DNA from: Lachnospiraceae bacterium
Lineage (GTDB): Bacteria > Bacillota > Clostridia > Oscillospirales > CAG-272
Direction: 5' to 3'
DNA length: 63,173 nt
Assembly (NCBI GenBank): GCA_024404495.1
Contig: JAKSPT010000015.1
Location: 1-63,173, forward strand
The notes below the pieces were generated by a model. That model made no database searches and had not been told where the DNA came from. It worked only from the letters and a program-made list of their open reading frames with translations. This document shows, one piece after another, positions 1 to 8,924 of this stretch. Position 1 is the stretch's first letter, and each line of letters opens with the position of its first letter. The position numbers and the translations under genes are program-made.

Positions 1-27
1 CTTTTCCGTGCTGTACTTTCTCTTTCT

Positions 28-118
28 CGTTGTTCAATTTTCAAGGAGCATCGCCTCAAAGAAGTTCCCTTCTGTGCGACAGCTTGATTATTATATCACG
101 CATAGTCCGTTTTGTCAA
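28..118 (-). promoter_or_regulatory. Leftward promoter with boxA-like leader (probable rRNA operon leader)
   Basis: Read on the minus strand, TTGACA (118-113), a 17-base spacer and TATAAT (95-90) form a perfect housekeeping promoter pointing out of the left edge. About 40 bases downstream, at 50-31, the transcript carries TGCTCCTTGAAAATTGAACA. This resembles the boxA antitermination element in rRNA leaders and spacers of Firmicutes, where CTTTGAAAACT-type sequences are typical. No ORF starts between the promoter and the edge. I infer that a 16S rRNA gene lies to the left. The inference rests on promoter strength and the boxA likeness only. Confidence 0.6.
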
Positions 119-309
119 CACATTTTTCCGAAGTTTTTTCGTTTTGTTGAATATTGCTTTTGCGTGATGGTATTGGGCCGGGGCGGTGTACAGAATGCAC
201 AACAATATCCGTCCATGCAGTCCGATCGGACCGTTTTGCGAGCGGAAAAACGGTCTTTTCGGAATAAAAAATATTTTTCCGTTCACGATAAAAGGGGAGG
301 TTTTTACTG

Positions 310-945
310 ATGATTTCCGTACTTTTCAAGTCATTTCTCATCTATTTTCTGCTCGTTATTTTCATCCGCGTAACGGGAAAACGGCAGATCGGAGAGCTGC
401 AGCTTTCGGAGCTGGTCACGACGCTGCTGATTTCCGAGGTCGCCTCCGCGCCGATCACGAATCCGGATATCCCGGTGCTCTACGGCATCCTGCCCGGCTT
501 GCTGATGATCTCCCTCGAAATCCTGCTCTCCTTTCTCGTCACCAAGGTATCGCTTTTCAAAAAACTGCTCGACGGTTCCCCGAGTTTTCTGATCCGCGGC
601 GGAAAGATCGACCAGAAGGAGCTGCTCCGGCAGCGGATCAGCGTGGACGAGCTGCTCTCGAATATCCGCCTGCAGAACGTCTCCTCGCCGCAGAACGTCA
701 ATTACGCCGTTCTGGAACAGAACGGCCGCCTCTCGGTCTTTCCTTTTCAGACTGAGGACGAGCCGGTCTACGCGCACGCGCTGATCGTGGACGGAGAGGT
801 GCGGGAAGACGTCCTGCGTTCTCTCGGCTACGACGGCAGCTGGCTTTCATCCCGTCTGAAGGCGCGGCGTCTGACGCCCGACCGCGTTTTTCTCTTCACG
901 ATCGACGACAGAAAACGAGAATACTGGGTCGGAAAGGAGGAATGA
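310..945 (+). CDS. DUF421 (YetF-type) membrane protein
   Basis: A 211-residue protein of the DUF421 family. Hydrophobic segments near residues 5-20 and 55-80 flank the family motif GKRQIGELQLSELV (about 24-37). A soluble C-terminal domain follows, including PSFLIRGGKI and the ISVDELLSNIR stretch typical of the family. Members are often linked to sporulation or envelope stress in Bacillus and Clostridia, but no biochemical activity is established. A GGGGAGG Shine-Dalgarno lies just before the ATG. A DUF4363 gene begins 4 bases after the stop, a common pairing, so the two are probably co-transcribed. Confidence 0.93.
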   Translation: MISVLFKSFLIYFLLVIFIRVTGKRQIGELQLSELVTTLLISEVASAPITNPDIPVLYGILPGLLMISLEILLSFLVTKVSLFKKLLDGSPSFLIRGGKIDQKELLRQRISVDELLSNIRLQNVSSPQNVNYAVLEQNGRLSVFPFQTEDEPVYAHALIVDGEVREDVLRSLGYDGSWLSSRLKARRLTPDRVFLFTIDDRKREYWVGKEE

Positions 946-948
946 CCG

Positions 949-1323
949 ATGCGCGCCGTTCTGATTTCCGCCGTTCTCCTGCTCCTTTCCCTCACCGTCG
1001 GGATAAGCTGTTCGGCTTTCGCCTGCTCGATCCTCCGGGAAACCGGAAAAGCGGTCGCCGCGCTGCCGGAGGACCGCCTTCCCGCGCTTTCCGAGGTCGA
1101 CCCGATCCTCTCCGAGTGGGAAAAGAAAAGCGCCTTTCTCGCGGTCACGGTGAACTACGTCTGGCTTTCGCAGGCGGAAAACGCGATGACCGCCCTGCGT
1201 TCCGTCTGTCTTGCGGAAACAGGGGAATCCCTGCCCCGCTATCTCGCGGCGCGGGAAGCGGCGCTTTCCGCTCTGAAAGCGCTTGAAAAAGCGGAAGGCG
1301 TCACGCTTCACAGCTTTTTCTGA
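949..1323 (+). CDS. DUF4363 family protein
   Basis: A 124-residue protein with an N-terminal signal anchor (about residues 3-24) and a mostly helical remainder. It resembles DUF4363 proteins, which very often follow DUF421 genes in Clostridia. The conserved feature visible is a WxxxxxxLSQAEN-like helix at about 70-80. The gene follows the DUF421 gene by 3 bases with its own GGAGG, so it is probably translated from the same mRNA and may work with that membrane protein. The molecular role is unknown. The assignment rests on size, anchor and neighbour. Confidence 0.75.
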   Translation: MRAVLISAVLLLLSLTVGISCSAFACSILRETGKAVAALPEDRLPALSEVDPILSEWEKKSAFLAVTVNYVWLSQAENAMTALRSVCLAETGESLPRYLAAREAALSALKALEKAEGVTLHSFF

Positions 1324-1342
1324 AGCGGACGCCCTCCGGGTC

Positions 1343-1960
1343 TTATTCAAATTCGGTTTCGCCGTCGGCGAGGAGGACCTTTTTCCGGATGATATCGTAA
1401 TTGACCAGCCCGATGGCGGTCACGAGATATTCGGGATTGAGATAGTCCGCGCTCGAAGCGGCAAGCGTGACCGTGAGGGTATTGCCCTCCTTTTTCCACG
1501 CGCGGATCTGCGGGCGGATATCGGTCTCCTTATCCTTGCCGGATTTGGTGTGCTTGGTCACGACGATCGGCTGTGAGAACAGCGCCCCGGCGTCGTATTC
1601 CTCGTCCGAAACGATATCGTAGACCGCGAACGCCACCTCGCCGCACTTATGGACCGGCGTGGAGGCGTGCAGGAAGGTGAGCCCGGGAACGGACTGAGCG
1701 TTCATCCTGCCGATGATCGAGGAGAAGCCGATATCGTTCGTGATCTTGAAATCAAGATACTCGCACTCGCTCTGCGTACCGACCGAAAGCGGAAGCACGA
1801 AGGAGATCTTCGGGTGCGGATTGAAGCCCTCGGTCATCGCGACCGGGATCTCGGCGCGCAGCATCAGCCGCACGACGGTACGCATCAGGTCGAGATGGGA
1901 GATGAACTGAAGGCTCCCTGTCTTCGTGAATTTCACTCTTACTTGCTCTGCGGACACCAT
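1343..1960 (-). CDS. TIGR03936 / DUF2344 radical-SAM-associated protein
   Basis: A 205-residue soluble protein. It has the diagnostic N-terminal motifs RVKFTKTGSLQFISHLDLMR and FNPHPKISFVLPL of the TIGR03936 (DUF2344) family, which almost always sits next to a TIGR03960 radical SAM protein. The start at 1960 is chosen because GGGAGG lies 8 bases upstream; an earlier ATG at 2002 would extend deep into the preceding gene. The reading frame overlaps the 3' end of the radical SAM gene by about 22 bases, which suggests translational coupling. The reaction is unknown; a role with its partner in modifying RNA or ribosome components has been guessed for the family. The C-terminus ends with a run of acidic residues. 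Confidence 0.92.
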   Translation of the reverse strand: MVSAEQVRVKFTKTGSLQFISHLDLMRTVVRLMLRAEIPVAMTEGFNPHPKISFVLPLSVGTQSECEYLDFKITNDIGFSSIIGRMNAQSVPGLTFLHASTPVHKCGEVAFAVYDIVSDEEYDAGALFSQPIVVTKHTKSGKDKETDIRPQIRAWKKEGNTLTVTLAASSADYLNPEYLVTAIGLVNYDIIRKKVLLADGETEFE

Positions 1961-3792
1961 TTCGTCTTCCCTCCCAGTCTGTTCGCGCCGCATCCGGCAC
2001 ACCCTTCCTTACAGCTCGGGGTAGTGACCGATTCGTACGCTTTTTGTCTTTCCCGCAGGAAAAACGCCTTCGTCACGCCGCAGTCGATCAGATCCCACGG
2101 AAGGACCTCGTCAAGACCGATTTTGCGATTGGCGTAGAATTTCGTGTCGATGCCGGTCTCGTTGAACGCCTGCATCCACTTGTCGTAGCTGAAATATTCG
2201 TCCCAGCCGTCGAATTTCACGCCGAGCTCGTGGGCGCGGAGAAGCGCCGCAGAAAGCTTGCGGCTGCCGCGCGCGAAGACCGCCTCGATATGGCTGACGT
2301 GCGCGTCGTGCCAGTTGTAACGGATGTGCTTGCGGTCGGTGATCTTTTCGGCAAGGTACATCTGCTTCTGCATCAGAACGTCAAGGTCGTCCTGCGCCTC
2401 CCATTGGAAGGCGGTAAAGGGCTTCGGCACGAAGCAGGCGACGCTGACCGTCACGTTGACGCCGCGCGCCTTGTTGCGCTCCGGGGTATCGAAATAGGTT
2501 TTTACGACCTTTTCCGAAAGGTCGGCGATCCCGGCGATATCCTCGTAGGTCTCGGTGGGCGGCGTGTTCTTAAAGTAGAGCTTGACCGAGCTCTTGCCGC
2601 CCTGAAACGCGACGCGGCAGGCACGCATCAGATCGGCTTCCTCCACGTTCTTGTTGATCGCGTCGCGGAGGCGCTGGGTTCCCGCTTCGGGCGCGAAGGT
2701 AATGCCGCCCATGCGGACGGTCGCCATCCGTTCCATCAGCTCCTTCGTGAAGCTGTCAACGCGGAGCGACGGCAAAGAAAGACTGACCATTTTCTTTTCG
2801 GTCCACGGGAGCAGACCGTCGGTCAATTCGTCAAGGCGGGAGTAGTCGCTGATGCTGAGCGAGGAGAGCGTGATCTCGTCGTAGCCGGTGTTGGCGATGA
2901 GCGCCTTTGCCTGACGGTTGAGGACCTCCGGGCTCTTTTCACGCACCGGACGGAAGAGCATACACGCCTGACAGAACCGGCAGCCGCGGATGCAGCCGCG
3001 TCCGGTTTCGAGCACGACGCGGTCGTGGACGGTCTCGATATAGGGCATACAGATCTCGGAGGGGAAATACGAGGCGTCCATATCCTTCACGATCCGTTTG
3101 GTGATCTTCATCGGGATATCGTCGTATTTCGGGACGAAGCGCGCGATCGTGCCGTCTTCGTTGTACTCCACCGCGTAGAAGGAAGGGACGTAGAAACCGG
3201 GCAGCTTCGCCGCACGGTGCAGGAACTCCTCCTTCGTGAAGGAGCCTTCCTCCTTCATCGAAAGCCACAGCCTTGCGAGCTCGGGAAGTGCCTCCTCCCC
3301 TTCTCCGATCGAAAAGAGGTCGAAAAAGTCCGCGACAGGCTCCGCGTTGTAGGCGCAGGGACCGCCGCCGAGGATGATCGGGTATTCCTCTCCGCGATCC
3401 TTCGCGAGGAGCGGAATGCCCGCGAGATCGAGCATATTCAGCACGTTAGAGTAGCAAAGCTCGTACTGCAGGGTGAACGCGACCATATCGAAATCGGTCA
3501 GCGGATCCCGGCTCTCGTGAGCGAAGAGCGGGATGCCGTTTTCCCGCATTTTTTCCTCCATATCGGGCCACGGCGCGTAAACGCGCTCGCACCAGACCTC
3601 GGGGATCTCGTTCAGCGCGCCCGAAAGTAATCTGACGCCGAGGTTGGACATTCCGATCTCGTAGGTGTCGGGAAAGCAGAAGGCGATACGCTCTTTTACT
3701 TTCTCCTTTTCCTTACAGACCGCGCAGAATTCGCCGCCGGTATAGCGTCCCGGCTTCTGAACCTGCTTCAGAATGGTATTCAGATTTGTCAT
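1939..3792 (-). CDS. TIGR03960 family B12-binding/radical SAM protein
   Basis: A 617-residue protein. The N-terminal part (about 40-190) resembles a cobalamin-binding domain that lacks an obvious His ligand. The radical SAM core starts near residue 260 and has the iron-sulfur motif in GRGCIRGCRFCQA (CxxxCxxC). The C-terminal tail carries another cysteine group, CKEGCAGC. Length and architecture match TIGR03960, the usual partner of the DUF2344 protein encoded just downstream. In other Clostridia the pair often lies near rng/rplU-rpmA; that neighbourhood is absent here. Substrate unknown. Confidence 0.94.
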   Translation of the reverse strand: MTNLNTILKQVQKPGRYTGGEFCAVCKEKEKVKERIAFCFPDTYEIGMSNLGVRLLSGALNEIPEVWCERVYAPWPDMEEKMRENGIPLFAHESRDPLTDFDMVAFTLQYELCYSNVLNMLDLAGIPLLAKDRGEEYPIILGGGPCAYNAEPVADFFDLFSIGEGEEALPELARLWLSMKEEGSFTKEEFLHRAAKLPGFYVPSFYAVEYNEDGTIARFVPKYDDIPMKITKRIVKDMDASYFPSEICMPYIETVHDRVVLETGRGCIRGCRFCQACMLFRPVREKSPEVLNRQAKALIANTGYDEITLSSLSISDYSRLDELTDGLLPWTEKKMVSLSLPSLRVDSFTKELMERMATVRMGGITFAPEAGTQRLRDAINKNVEEADLMRACRVAFQGGKSSVKLYFKNTPPTETYEDIAGIADLSEKVVKTYFDTPERNKARGVNVTVSVACFVPKPFTAFQWEAQDDLDVLMQKQMYLAEKITDRKHIRYNWHDAHVSHIEAVFARGSRKLSAALLRAHELGVKFDGWDEYFSYDKWMQAFNETGIDTKFYANRKIGLDEVLPWDLIDCGVTKAFFLRERQKAYESVTTPSCKEGCAGCGANRLGGKTKWCPQSK

Positions 3793-3818
3793 TTCCGGTT
3801 TTTCCTTCCTGAAAGAAG

Positions 3819-3850
3819 GATACCGCCGCCTTTTTCGGAGCGGCGGTATC
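3819..3850 (-). terminator. Hairpin after the pseudo-P-type ATPase gene
   Basis: An 11-bp perfect inverted repeat, GATACCGCCGC/GCGGCGGTATC, lies between the stop at 3864 and the next start at 3792. On the minus strand the stem is followed by CTTCTTTC, a weak T-tract, so termination may be partial. Confidence 0.5.
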
Positions 3851-3863
3851 TGTATGATTTCGG

Positions 3864-6800
3864 TTATTTCACGTGGAGACGAGCCATCACGAAGATAGGG
3901 ATCGTCCAGAAGAGCTGATAGAGTGCGACGTAGAGCGACGGGATCTTATCGGCGGCGCCGAAGAGCATCGTGACGCCCATGACCATCGCCGCAGCAAAAA
4001 GCGAAATAAAGTTGAGAACGATGCCGACGCGGGTCACGGTCTGTACCTTGCCGCAGACGGCAAAGGCGCCGAGCAGGGCTTTGGCGGAGCGCTTGGAAAC
4101 GATGCCGCTGTCCGCACGGTCGGCAACGCGGGGTTCGTCCCCGATCTCACGGCATTTCAGCACGCGGACGGGATACCGTTCGATGCGGATGCGGCGGGAA
4201 AGCATATCGTCGTCGATGTTCGGGTCGAAGGTCTTGATGCCGACGCAGATACCGGAGCGGTACATCTGCTTCAGGATCTTTTCAAAATCGGGGTCGATGC
4301 GGTAGGCGAGATAGAACTTAGCGACGACCTCGTCTCCCGAAACGACGTACATGATCGAAAGGCTGCCGGAGCGCTCGATCTCACGGTCCTCGTCGCTGAC
4401 GATCGGAACGTAATGGTTCCTGCGCAGGTAGTCCGCCTTGCCGAGATACATATGCGTGCCGCTGACGTCGGCTTCGATGCCGTCGGGCGCCACCGAAAGG
4501 AGACGGGTGTCTTCGTCGGTGCGGAGGTCAGAGGTGATGATATCCAGCACGTCGCTGAGCGGTCCGCCCGCAACGTGGAAGACGCTGGTCACGTTGTTGA
4601 TGACCTCGTCGATCCGGTTTTCCCCGAAGACCATCACGCTGCGCACCTTGACGCCGCGCGAGGGGAACACGTCGGTATCCTCAAAGGAGACGGACGCCGC
4701 ATCGCAGTATTCCTCAAGCGAGGTCTCGCCGACGATCGCGCTTTCGGTATCGTAAGCGTGCCCCGCGGCGGTATAGAAGGGATAGGAATAGGTCAGGAAC
4801 ATCGCGGCGGGAAGGCTCATCATCAGCGCCGTGATGCCGACCGTGACGGCGGAAGCGGTTTCTCCGCCGAAGAAGACCGACATGGCGAGGAAGGCGATCC
4901 CGATCGCGAGGGCAAAGGGCGGAACGAGAAGGACCATCTTCTTCGCCGCCGATTTTCCGCGGCAGCGGCGGAAGAAGCCGTCCACGAAATTCGCCTTGCC
5001 GAGCTTGAAGATCGTCGGCTCCTCGGGCAGATAGTTTTCAAACGCCTCTTCCTCCAGCGACGCCTCTTCCTCGCTCAGCGAGCCGATGACGTACTTGGTG
5101 CGCTTCGAGGAGACAACGCGGAAGGTCATGATCTCCCGGCGCAGGTCGAAGTATCCGCAGAGGATGCAGACGAAGCAGAGGAGCAGGAACGGGAAGGTGT
5201 AAAGCCGGATCAGCCCCGCGGGGAAGAACGCGGCGTAAACCGTATAGGCGAAGCAGAACACCGCCGACGCGGTCACGAAGACCGAGGGATCCGGTTCGCG
5301 CCGGAACAGGGACTTTGCGCCGTCGATGATCGGTCCGCGCGCGAGCAGGCAGCCGAGCACGAGAAGCTGCAGGTCCGCCATCACGTAGATCAGCGGGAAG
5401 AGCTCGGGATCGAGCGCCGTGATCGGGGTCATTCCGAAGTCCCCGTAGTTCTCAAGGCAGAACGCTAGCAGCATCAGGATGCCGCAGAGCGTCAGCCGGA
5501 TCAGCGAAAGGCGGTATTTCTTTTTGAACGCGCGGAAGATCTCCTTGTTCTGCCCGAAATTCTCGTATTCGCTTTCTTCCGTTTCGGGAAGCTCGGGTTC
5601 CTCCTCGGGTTCCTCTTCCTTCCGGCTCTTTTTCGTGCCGGAAACCTCTTTCAGGAAGGCGTCGACCCGTTCGTCGCCGTATTTTCCGCGGGCGTCTTCC
5701 TCTCTGCCGAAGGCGACGAGGATGGAGATATCCTTGTTGATCTCCTCTTCTTCCGCCTCTTCGTCCGGTTCGATTTCCGGAGGAACGAAGGTCTCGCTGT
5801 CAAAGAGCGAGTTCAGCGGCATCTTTTCGTCAAACGAATCCTCCCTCGCGCTTCCGGAGGAGGCAGAGGGCACCTCGCGGGTATCGCCCTTGCCAGCCGG
5901 CTTTTCCTCTTTCGCCTTTGCGGCGGAAGCGGTCTCCGGATCGTCAAGGCGGATCTGACCCATTCTGCGTCTGCTCTCGGCAAGGTCGGCGTCGTTTGCG
6001 TATTCCTCGTAGGTTTCCTTCGTCAGGAAACGCTGCATCATCTGATCGAGATCGCCGTCGGAGAGCGGTTCGCCGTCCTCGGGCTCCGCGGAAGGATCGG
6101 GCGCTTCCGCGTCTGCGGGCTGTTCCGGAACGGATCCGTCCGCTTTCTTTCCGTCGGTACGGGTGTCTTCCCTGCCGACCTGCGCCGTCGTGCCCATGTC
6201 GTTCATCGCGACGGGATATTCCTCGCGGATCCGGTCGAACAGCTCGGGATCGGGGGCGATCCCGTTTCCGGCAGCTTCCTCCGCGCGGTTAGCCGCGTAG
6301 AAGAGCGCGGCAGGCGCCGCGGTGCCGTCGTCCTCACGGAAGGTGTGTCCGGTTTCCGCTTCCTCCGGGGCTTCGGGTTCGGTTTCCGCTTCCGCCGGGG
6401 TGAGAGTTTCGGGCTGCTCCGCGTCGGGAATCTCTTCGTCTGCGGGGAGCGTCTCTTCTTCGGGAAGTTCCTCCGCCGGCACGGTCTTATCCGGTTCGTC
6501 TGCGGTCGGCGTTTCTTCCCCGGAGGGCGTCTCGCCGTTTTTGTCTTTTCCGATGCCGAAGATGTTTTTCAGCATTTTCCAACCGGAAAACGCGGGGGCT
6601 TCTCTGGTTTCCGCTTTCTCCTCCGAGAAATCGGCGATATCCTGCTTTGCCTCCTCGTACTCCTTCGCGGAGGGGACGACCTCTTCCGTGACGGGTTCGG
6701 AGACCGGCTTTTTCGTAACGGTGAAGTGATATCTTGCCCCGCCGTTCTTTGCGGGCTCTTCGGTCTCTTCGGCTTTTTCGGCTTCGGGATCTTCGGCAGC

Positions 6801-7505
6801 TTCCGGCGCCTCCTCGGGACCGATCATCGAAACCAGCTCGCGCAGACTTTCGTTCAGCTCGTCGTTCTCCTCTTCATCAAGGTCCGCCTCGGGCAGCGGC
6901 TCGGAGAAGTCCTCATCGGGCGTTTCTTCCGCGGAAGCGCTTTCCGAAAGCCCGTTTTCCTTTTCCGGAAGGAGCTCCGAAAAGACCTCGTCCAATCCGT
7001 CGAACAGGCTGATCTGTTCGGCCTCCGGTTCCTTGCCGGGCTTCTTTTCGGAAACCGGCTCTTTTTCGTCAGCGGGCTCCGGTTCCGAGGGGATCTCCTC
7101 CGGCGCGGGGGAGGTCTCCGCCTTGCGGTTGAGACGAAGGATCAGATCCTTCAGGTTCTTTCCCGCTTCCCCGTCCTTTTCGGGCTTTTCCGGCGCTGCT
7201 TCGGGCTCGTCCGGCGTTTCTTCCGGTGCTTCCTCCGAAGCCTGGGCGGTTTCTTCTTCGGGTGCGGCTTCCTCCTCCGGGAGCTCGTCCTTCGCGGAGG
7301 CGGTGCCGATCTTTGCGAGTATGCGGGAAAGCTCCGCCTTGATCTCGTCTTCGCCCTCGTCACACTCCGGCGATTCGTCCGGCGTCTCCGGTTCGGAGGC
7401 ACCGTACGCGTCCTCTTCCGGATCGGTCTCGGCGTCCGCCTGCTCCCGCAGTTTTTTCAGAAGTTCGGTGATCGAGAGATCTTTTCCTTTGTTTTCCTGG
7501 CTCAT
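3864..7505 (-). CDS. Acidic-tail protein with a degenerate P1B-type ATPase fold
   Basis: A 1213-residue protein. Residues 1 to about 650 are low-complexity, very rich in Glu, Pro and Ala, and probably disordered. From about 665 the layout follows a P1B-type ATPase: membrane segments near 665-685, 700-722, 739-760 and 767-785, a pair at 855-879 and 882-905, a cytosolic region 910-1150, and two final segments (1154-1182, 1189-1211). The catalytic motifs are missing. The CPC position reads SLPAA (about 897), the phosphorylation loop DKTGT reads EDTDV (942-946), the TGD loop reads TFDPN (1092-1096), and the actuator domain is shortened with no TGES. The N-domain-like stretch GTHMYLGKADYL is kept. 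It is therefore unlikely to pump ions; a scaffold or sensor role is possible. It lies downstream of rlmB. Confidence 0.7.
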   Translation of the reverse strand: MSQENKGKDLSITELLKKLREQADAETDPEEDAYGASEPETPDESPECDEGEDEIKAELSRILAKIGTASAKDELPEEEAAPEEETAQASEEAPEETPDEPEAAPEKPEKDGEAGKNLKDLILRLNRKAETSPAPEEIPSEPEPADEKEPVSEKKPGKEPEAEQISLFDGLDEVFSELLPEKENGLSESASAEETPDEDFSEPLPEADLDEEENDELNESLRELVSMIGPEEAPEAAEDPEAEKAEETEEPAKNGGARYHFTVTKKPVSEPVTEEVVPSAKEYEEAKQDIADFSEEKAETREAPAFSGWKMLKNIFGIGKDKNGETPSGEETPTADEPDKTVPAEELPEEETLPADEEIPDAEQPETLTPAEAETEPEAPEEAETGHTFREDDGTAAPAALFYAANRAEEAAGNGIAPDPELFDRIREEYPVAMNDMGTTAQVGREDTRTDGKKADGSVPEQPADAEAPDPSAEPEDGEPLSDGDLDQMMQRFLTKETYEEYANDADLAESRRRMGQIRLDDPETASAAKAKEEKPAGKGDTREVPSASSGSAREDSFDEKMPLNSLFDSETFVPPEIEPDEEAEEEEINKDISILVAFGREEDARGKYGDERVDAFLKEVSGTKKSRKEEEPEEEPELPETEESEYENFGQNKEIFRAFKKKYRLSLIRLTLCGILMLLAFCLENYGDFGMTPITALDPELFPLIYVMADLQLLVLGCLLARGPIIDGAKSLFRREPDPSVFVTASAVFCFAYTVYAAFFPAGLIRLYTFPFLLLCFVCILCGYFDLRREIMTFRVVSSKRTKYVIGSLSEEEASLEEEAFENYLPEEPTIFKLGKANFVDGFFRRCRGKSAAKKMVLLVPPFALAIGIAFLAMSVFFGGETASAVTVGITALMMSLPAAMFLTYSYPFYTAAGHAYDTESAIVGETSLEEYCDAASVSFEDTDVFPSRGVKVRSVMVFGENRIDEVINNVTSVFHVAGGPLSDVLDIITSDLRTDEDTRLLSVAPDGIEADVSGTHMYLGKADYLRRNHYVPIVSDEDREIERSGSLSIMYVVSGDEVVAKFYLAYRIDPDFEKILKQMYRSGICVGIKTFDPNIDDDMLSRRIRIERYPVRVLKCREIGDEPRVADRADSGIVSKRSAKALLGAFAVCGKVQTVTRVGIVLNFISLFAAAMVMGVTMLFGAADKIPSLYVALYQLFWTIPIFVMARLHVK

Positions 7506-7558
7506 AAAAGGGATGATTCCTTTCCCCGCCTTTCGTCAGCCCCACGGCTGACGCGCGG

Positions 7559-8464
7559 TCATTTCGTTCCGGTACGCTGCTGACGTGCCGCTTCGTTCAG
7601 GATCACTGCGGTCGCGCAGGAGACGTTCAGCGAGTTGATCTGCCCGTACATCGGGATCGACACGATCGCGTCCGACTTGTCGAGAAGGAGACGGGACACG
7701 CCGTTTCCCTCGCTGCCGAGGATGATCGCGGCGGCACAGTTCATATCGCATTCGTAATAGGTCTGTCCCCCCGCCTCTGCGGCGAAGATCCAGAACCCTT
7801 CCTTTTTCAGATAGTCGACCGTCTGGGCAAGGTTCGGCACCTTGGCGACCGGGACGTGCTCAAGCGCGCCCGCCGACGCTTTTCCGACAACGCCGGTCAG
7901 CCCCACGGCGTGACGCTTCGGCAGGATGACGCCGTGCGCGCCGCAGCATTCCGCCACGCGGATCATCGCGCCGAGATTCTGCGGGTCCTCCACGCAGTCG
8001 GCGATCAGGATCAGCGGCTTTTCGCCCGAAGCCTTCGCGGCTTCGACCATTTCTTCCACCGTGATATACTGCTTCAGCGCGGCGGAAGCGATCACGCCCT
8101 GATGCGGGAGTCCGCCCGCCATCGCGTCAAGCTTCGACGCCTCCACCTCCGCGACCGGAATGCCTCTGCCGATCGCCTCGCCGACGATCTGGATCAGGGA
8201 ACCGACCCGTTCCCCCTTCTTGACCCAGAGCTTATCGATATCCCGCCCGCTTTTCAGCAGCTCGGAGACGGCGTTTCTGCCGATGACGAGCTGATCGGGA
8301 TCGGTCTGCGGTATGCCGTCCCGGAAAGACGCGCGCGGCTTTTCCCCGCCGTCCGTTCTTTCGTTTCCGTCTTTTTTTCGGTAATCATATCTGCCGGTAT
8401 TGCCGGTCCCGTTTTTTCCGGCACCGTATCCCGGGTTTTTCCGGTATTGTTTCTTTTCTTCCAT
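7559..8464 (-). CDS. rlmB: 23S rRNA (guanosine-2'-O-) methyltransferase RlmB (TrmH family)
   Basis: A 301-residue SPOUT methyltransferase that would 2'-O-methylate a guanosine in the peptidyl-transferase region of 23S rRNA using SAM. The first 70 residues are a charged, low-complexity extension. The substrate-binding domain starts at IGRNAVSELL. The SPOUT knot carries the usual motifs: DPQNLGAMIR, LGSEGNGVSRLL and SLNVSCATAVILNEA. The start at 8464 is preferred; an in-frame ATG at 8500 overlaps promoter-like sequence. The gene sits 53 bases upstream of the pseudo-ATPase gene on the same strand. Other TrmH enzymes are similar, so target specificity is inferred. Confidence 0.9.
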   Translation of the reverse strand: MEEKKQYRKNPGYGAGKNGTGNTGRYDYRKKDGNERTDGGEKPRASFRDGIPQTDPDQLVIGRNAVSELLKSGRDIDKLWVKKGERVGSLIQIVGEAIGRGIPVAEVEASKLDAMAGGLPHQGVIASAALKQYITVEEMVEAAKASGEKPLILIADCVEDPQNLGAMIRVAECCGAHGVILPKRHAVGLTGVVGKASAGALEHVPVAKVPNLAQTVDYLKKEGFWIFAAEAGGQTYYECDMNCAAAIILGSEGNGVSRLLLDKSDAIVSIPMYGQINSLNVSCATAVILNEAARQQRTGTK

Positions 8465-8576
8465 ACTCTTTTCCCTACTGAAATATATAGAAAATTCCAT
8501 TGTTATTGTATCATATTATTCCGGATTTGTATAGAGGGAAAAACGATTTTTTCAAAGAAATATCGCAAAAAAACAA

Positions 8577-8602
8577 AAGTCACGCCGATATCGACGTGAC
8601 TT
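8577..8602 (-). terminator. Terminator after the zinc-ribbon gene
   Basis: A 26-base near-palindrome (AAGTCACG...CGTGACTT, one C-A mismatch) is followed on the minus strand by TTGTTTTTTTG. It ends the gene at 8643-8924. Confidence 0.8.
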
Positions 8603-8642
8603 CGTTCCTGTTTATTCCGTCAGTTTTGGAGAAAAAGCAGAA

Positions 8643-8924
8643 TTACTGCTGTTCCTTCATCTTAGCGTAGCACTCGCTGCAATAAACGGGTCTGTCGCTG
8701 TTGGGATTGAAAGGAACCTTTGCTTCGCCGCCGCAGGAAGCGCAGGTGGTCACAAAGTATTCTCTCTTTGCGCCGCCGACAGCATTCTTTCTGGCAGCAC
8801 GGCATTCCTTGCATCTCTGGGGCTCGTTCTGGAAGCCCTTCTCAGCGTAGAATTCCTGCTCGCCCGCGGTGAAGATGAAGTCCTTACCGCAGTCTTTGCA
8901 TTTCAGGGTCTTGTCCTCGTACAT
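8643..8924 (-). CDS. Zinc-ribbon domain protein (zf-trcl type)
   Basis: A 93-residue protein with two zinc-binding modules. The first has CKDCGKDF (about 9-16) paired with CKECR (about 38-42). The second has CASCGG (about 61-66) paired with CSECY (about 82-86). The aromatic-rich GEQEFYAEKGF between the first pair is typical of the small Firmicutes zinc-ribbon proteins called zf-trcl. Function unknown; such proteins may bind RNA or DNA. The gene is transcribed alone, with its own terminator. A GAGG Shine-Dalgarno precedes the ATG. Confidence 0.9.
   Translation of the reverse strand: MYEDKTLKCKDCGKDFIFTAGEQEFYAEKGFQNEPQRCKECRAARKNAVGGAKREYFVTTCASCGGEAKVPFNPNSDRPVYCSECYAKMKEQQ

Noticed and set aside
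2044..3630. Plus-strand open frame opposite the radical SAM gene
   Set aside because: Antisense shadow with no motif; the minus-strand frame has clear radical SAM signatures.
7534..7553. Inverted repeat CGTCAGCC/GGCTGACG after rlmB as a terminator
   Set aside because: No T-tract follows on the minus strand, so it is not called a terminator.
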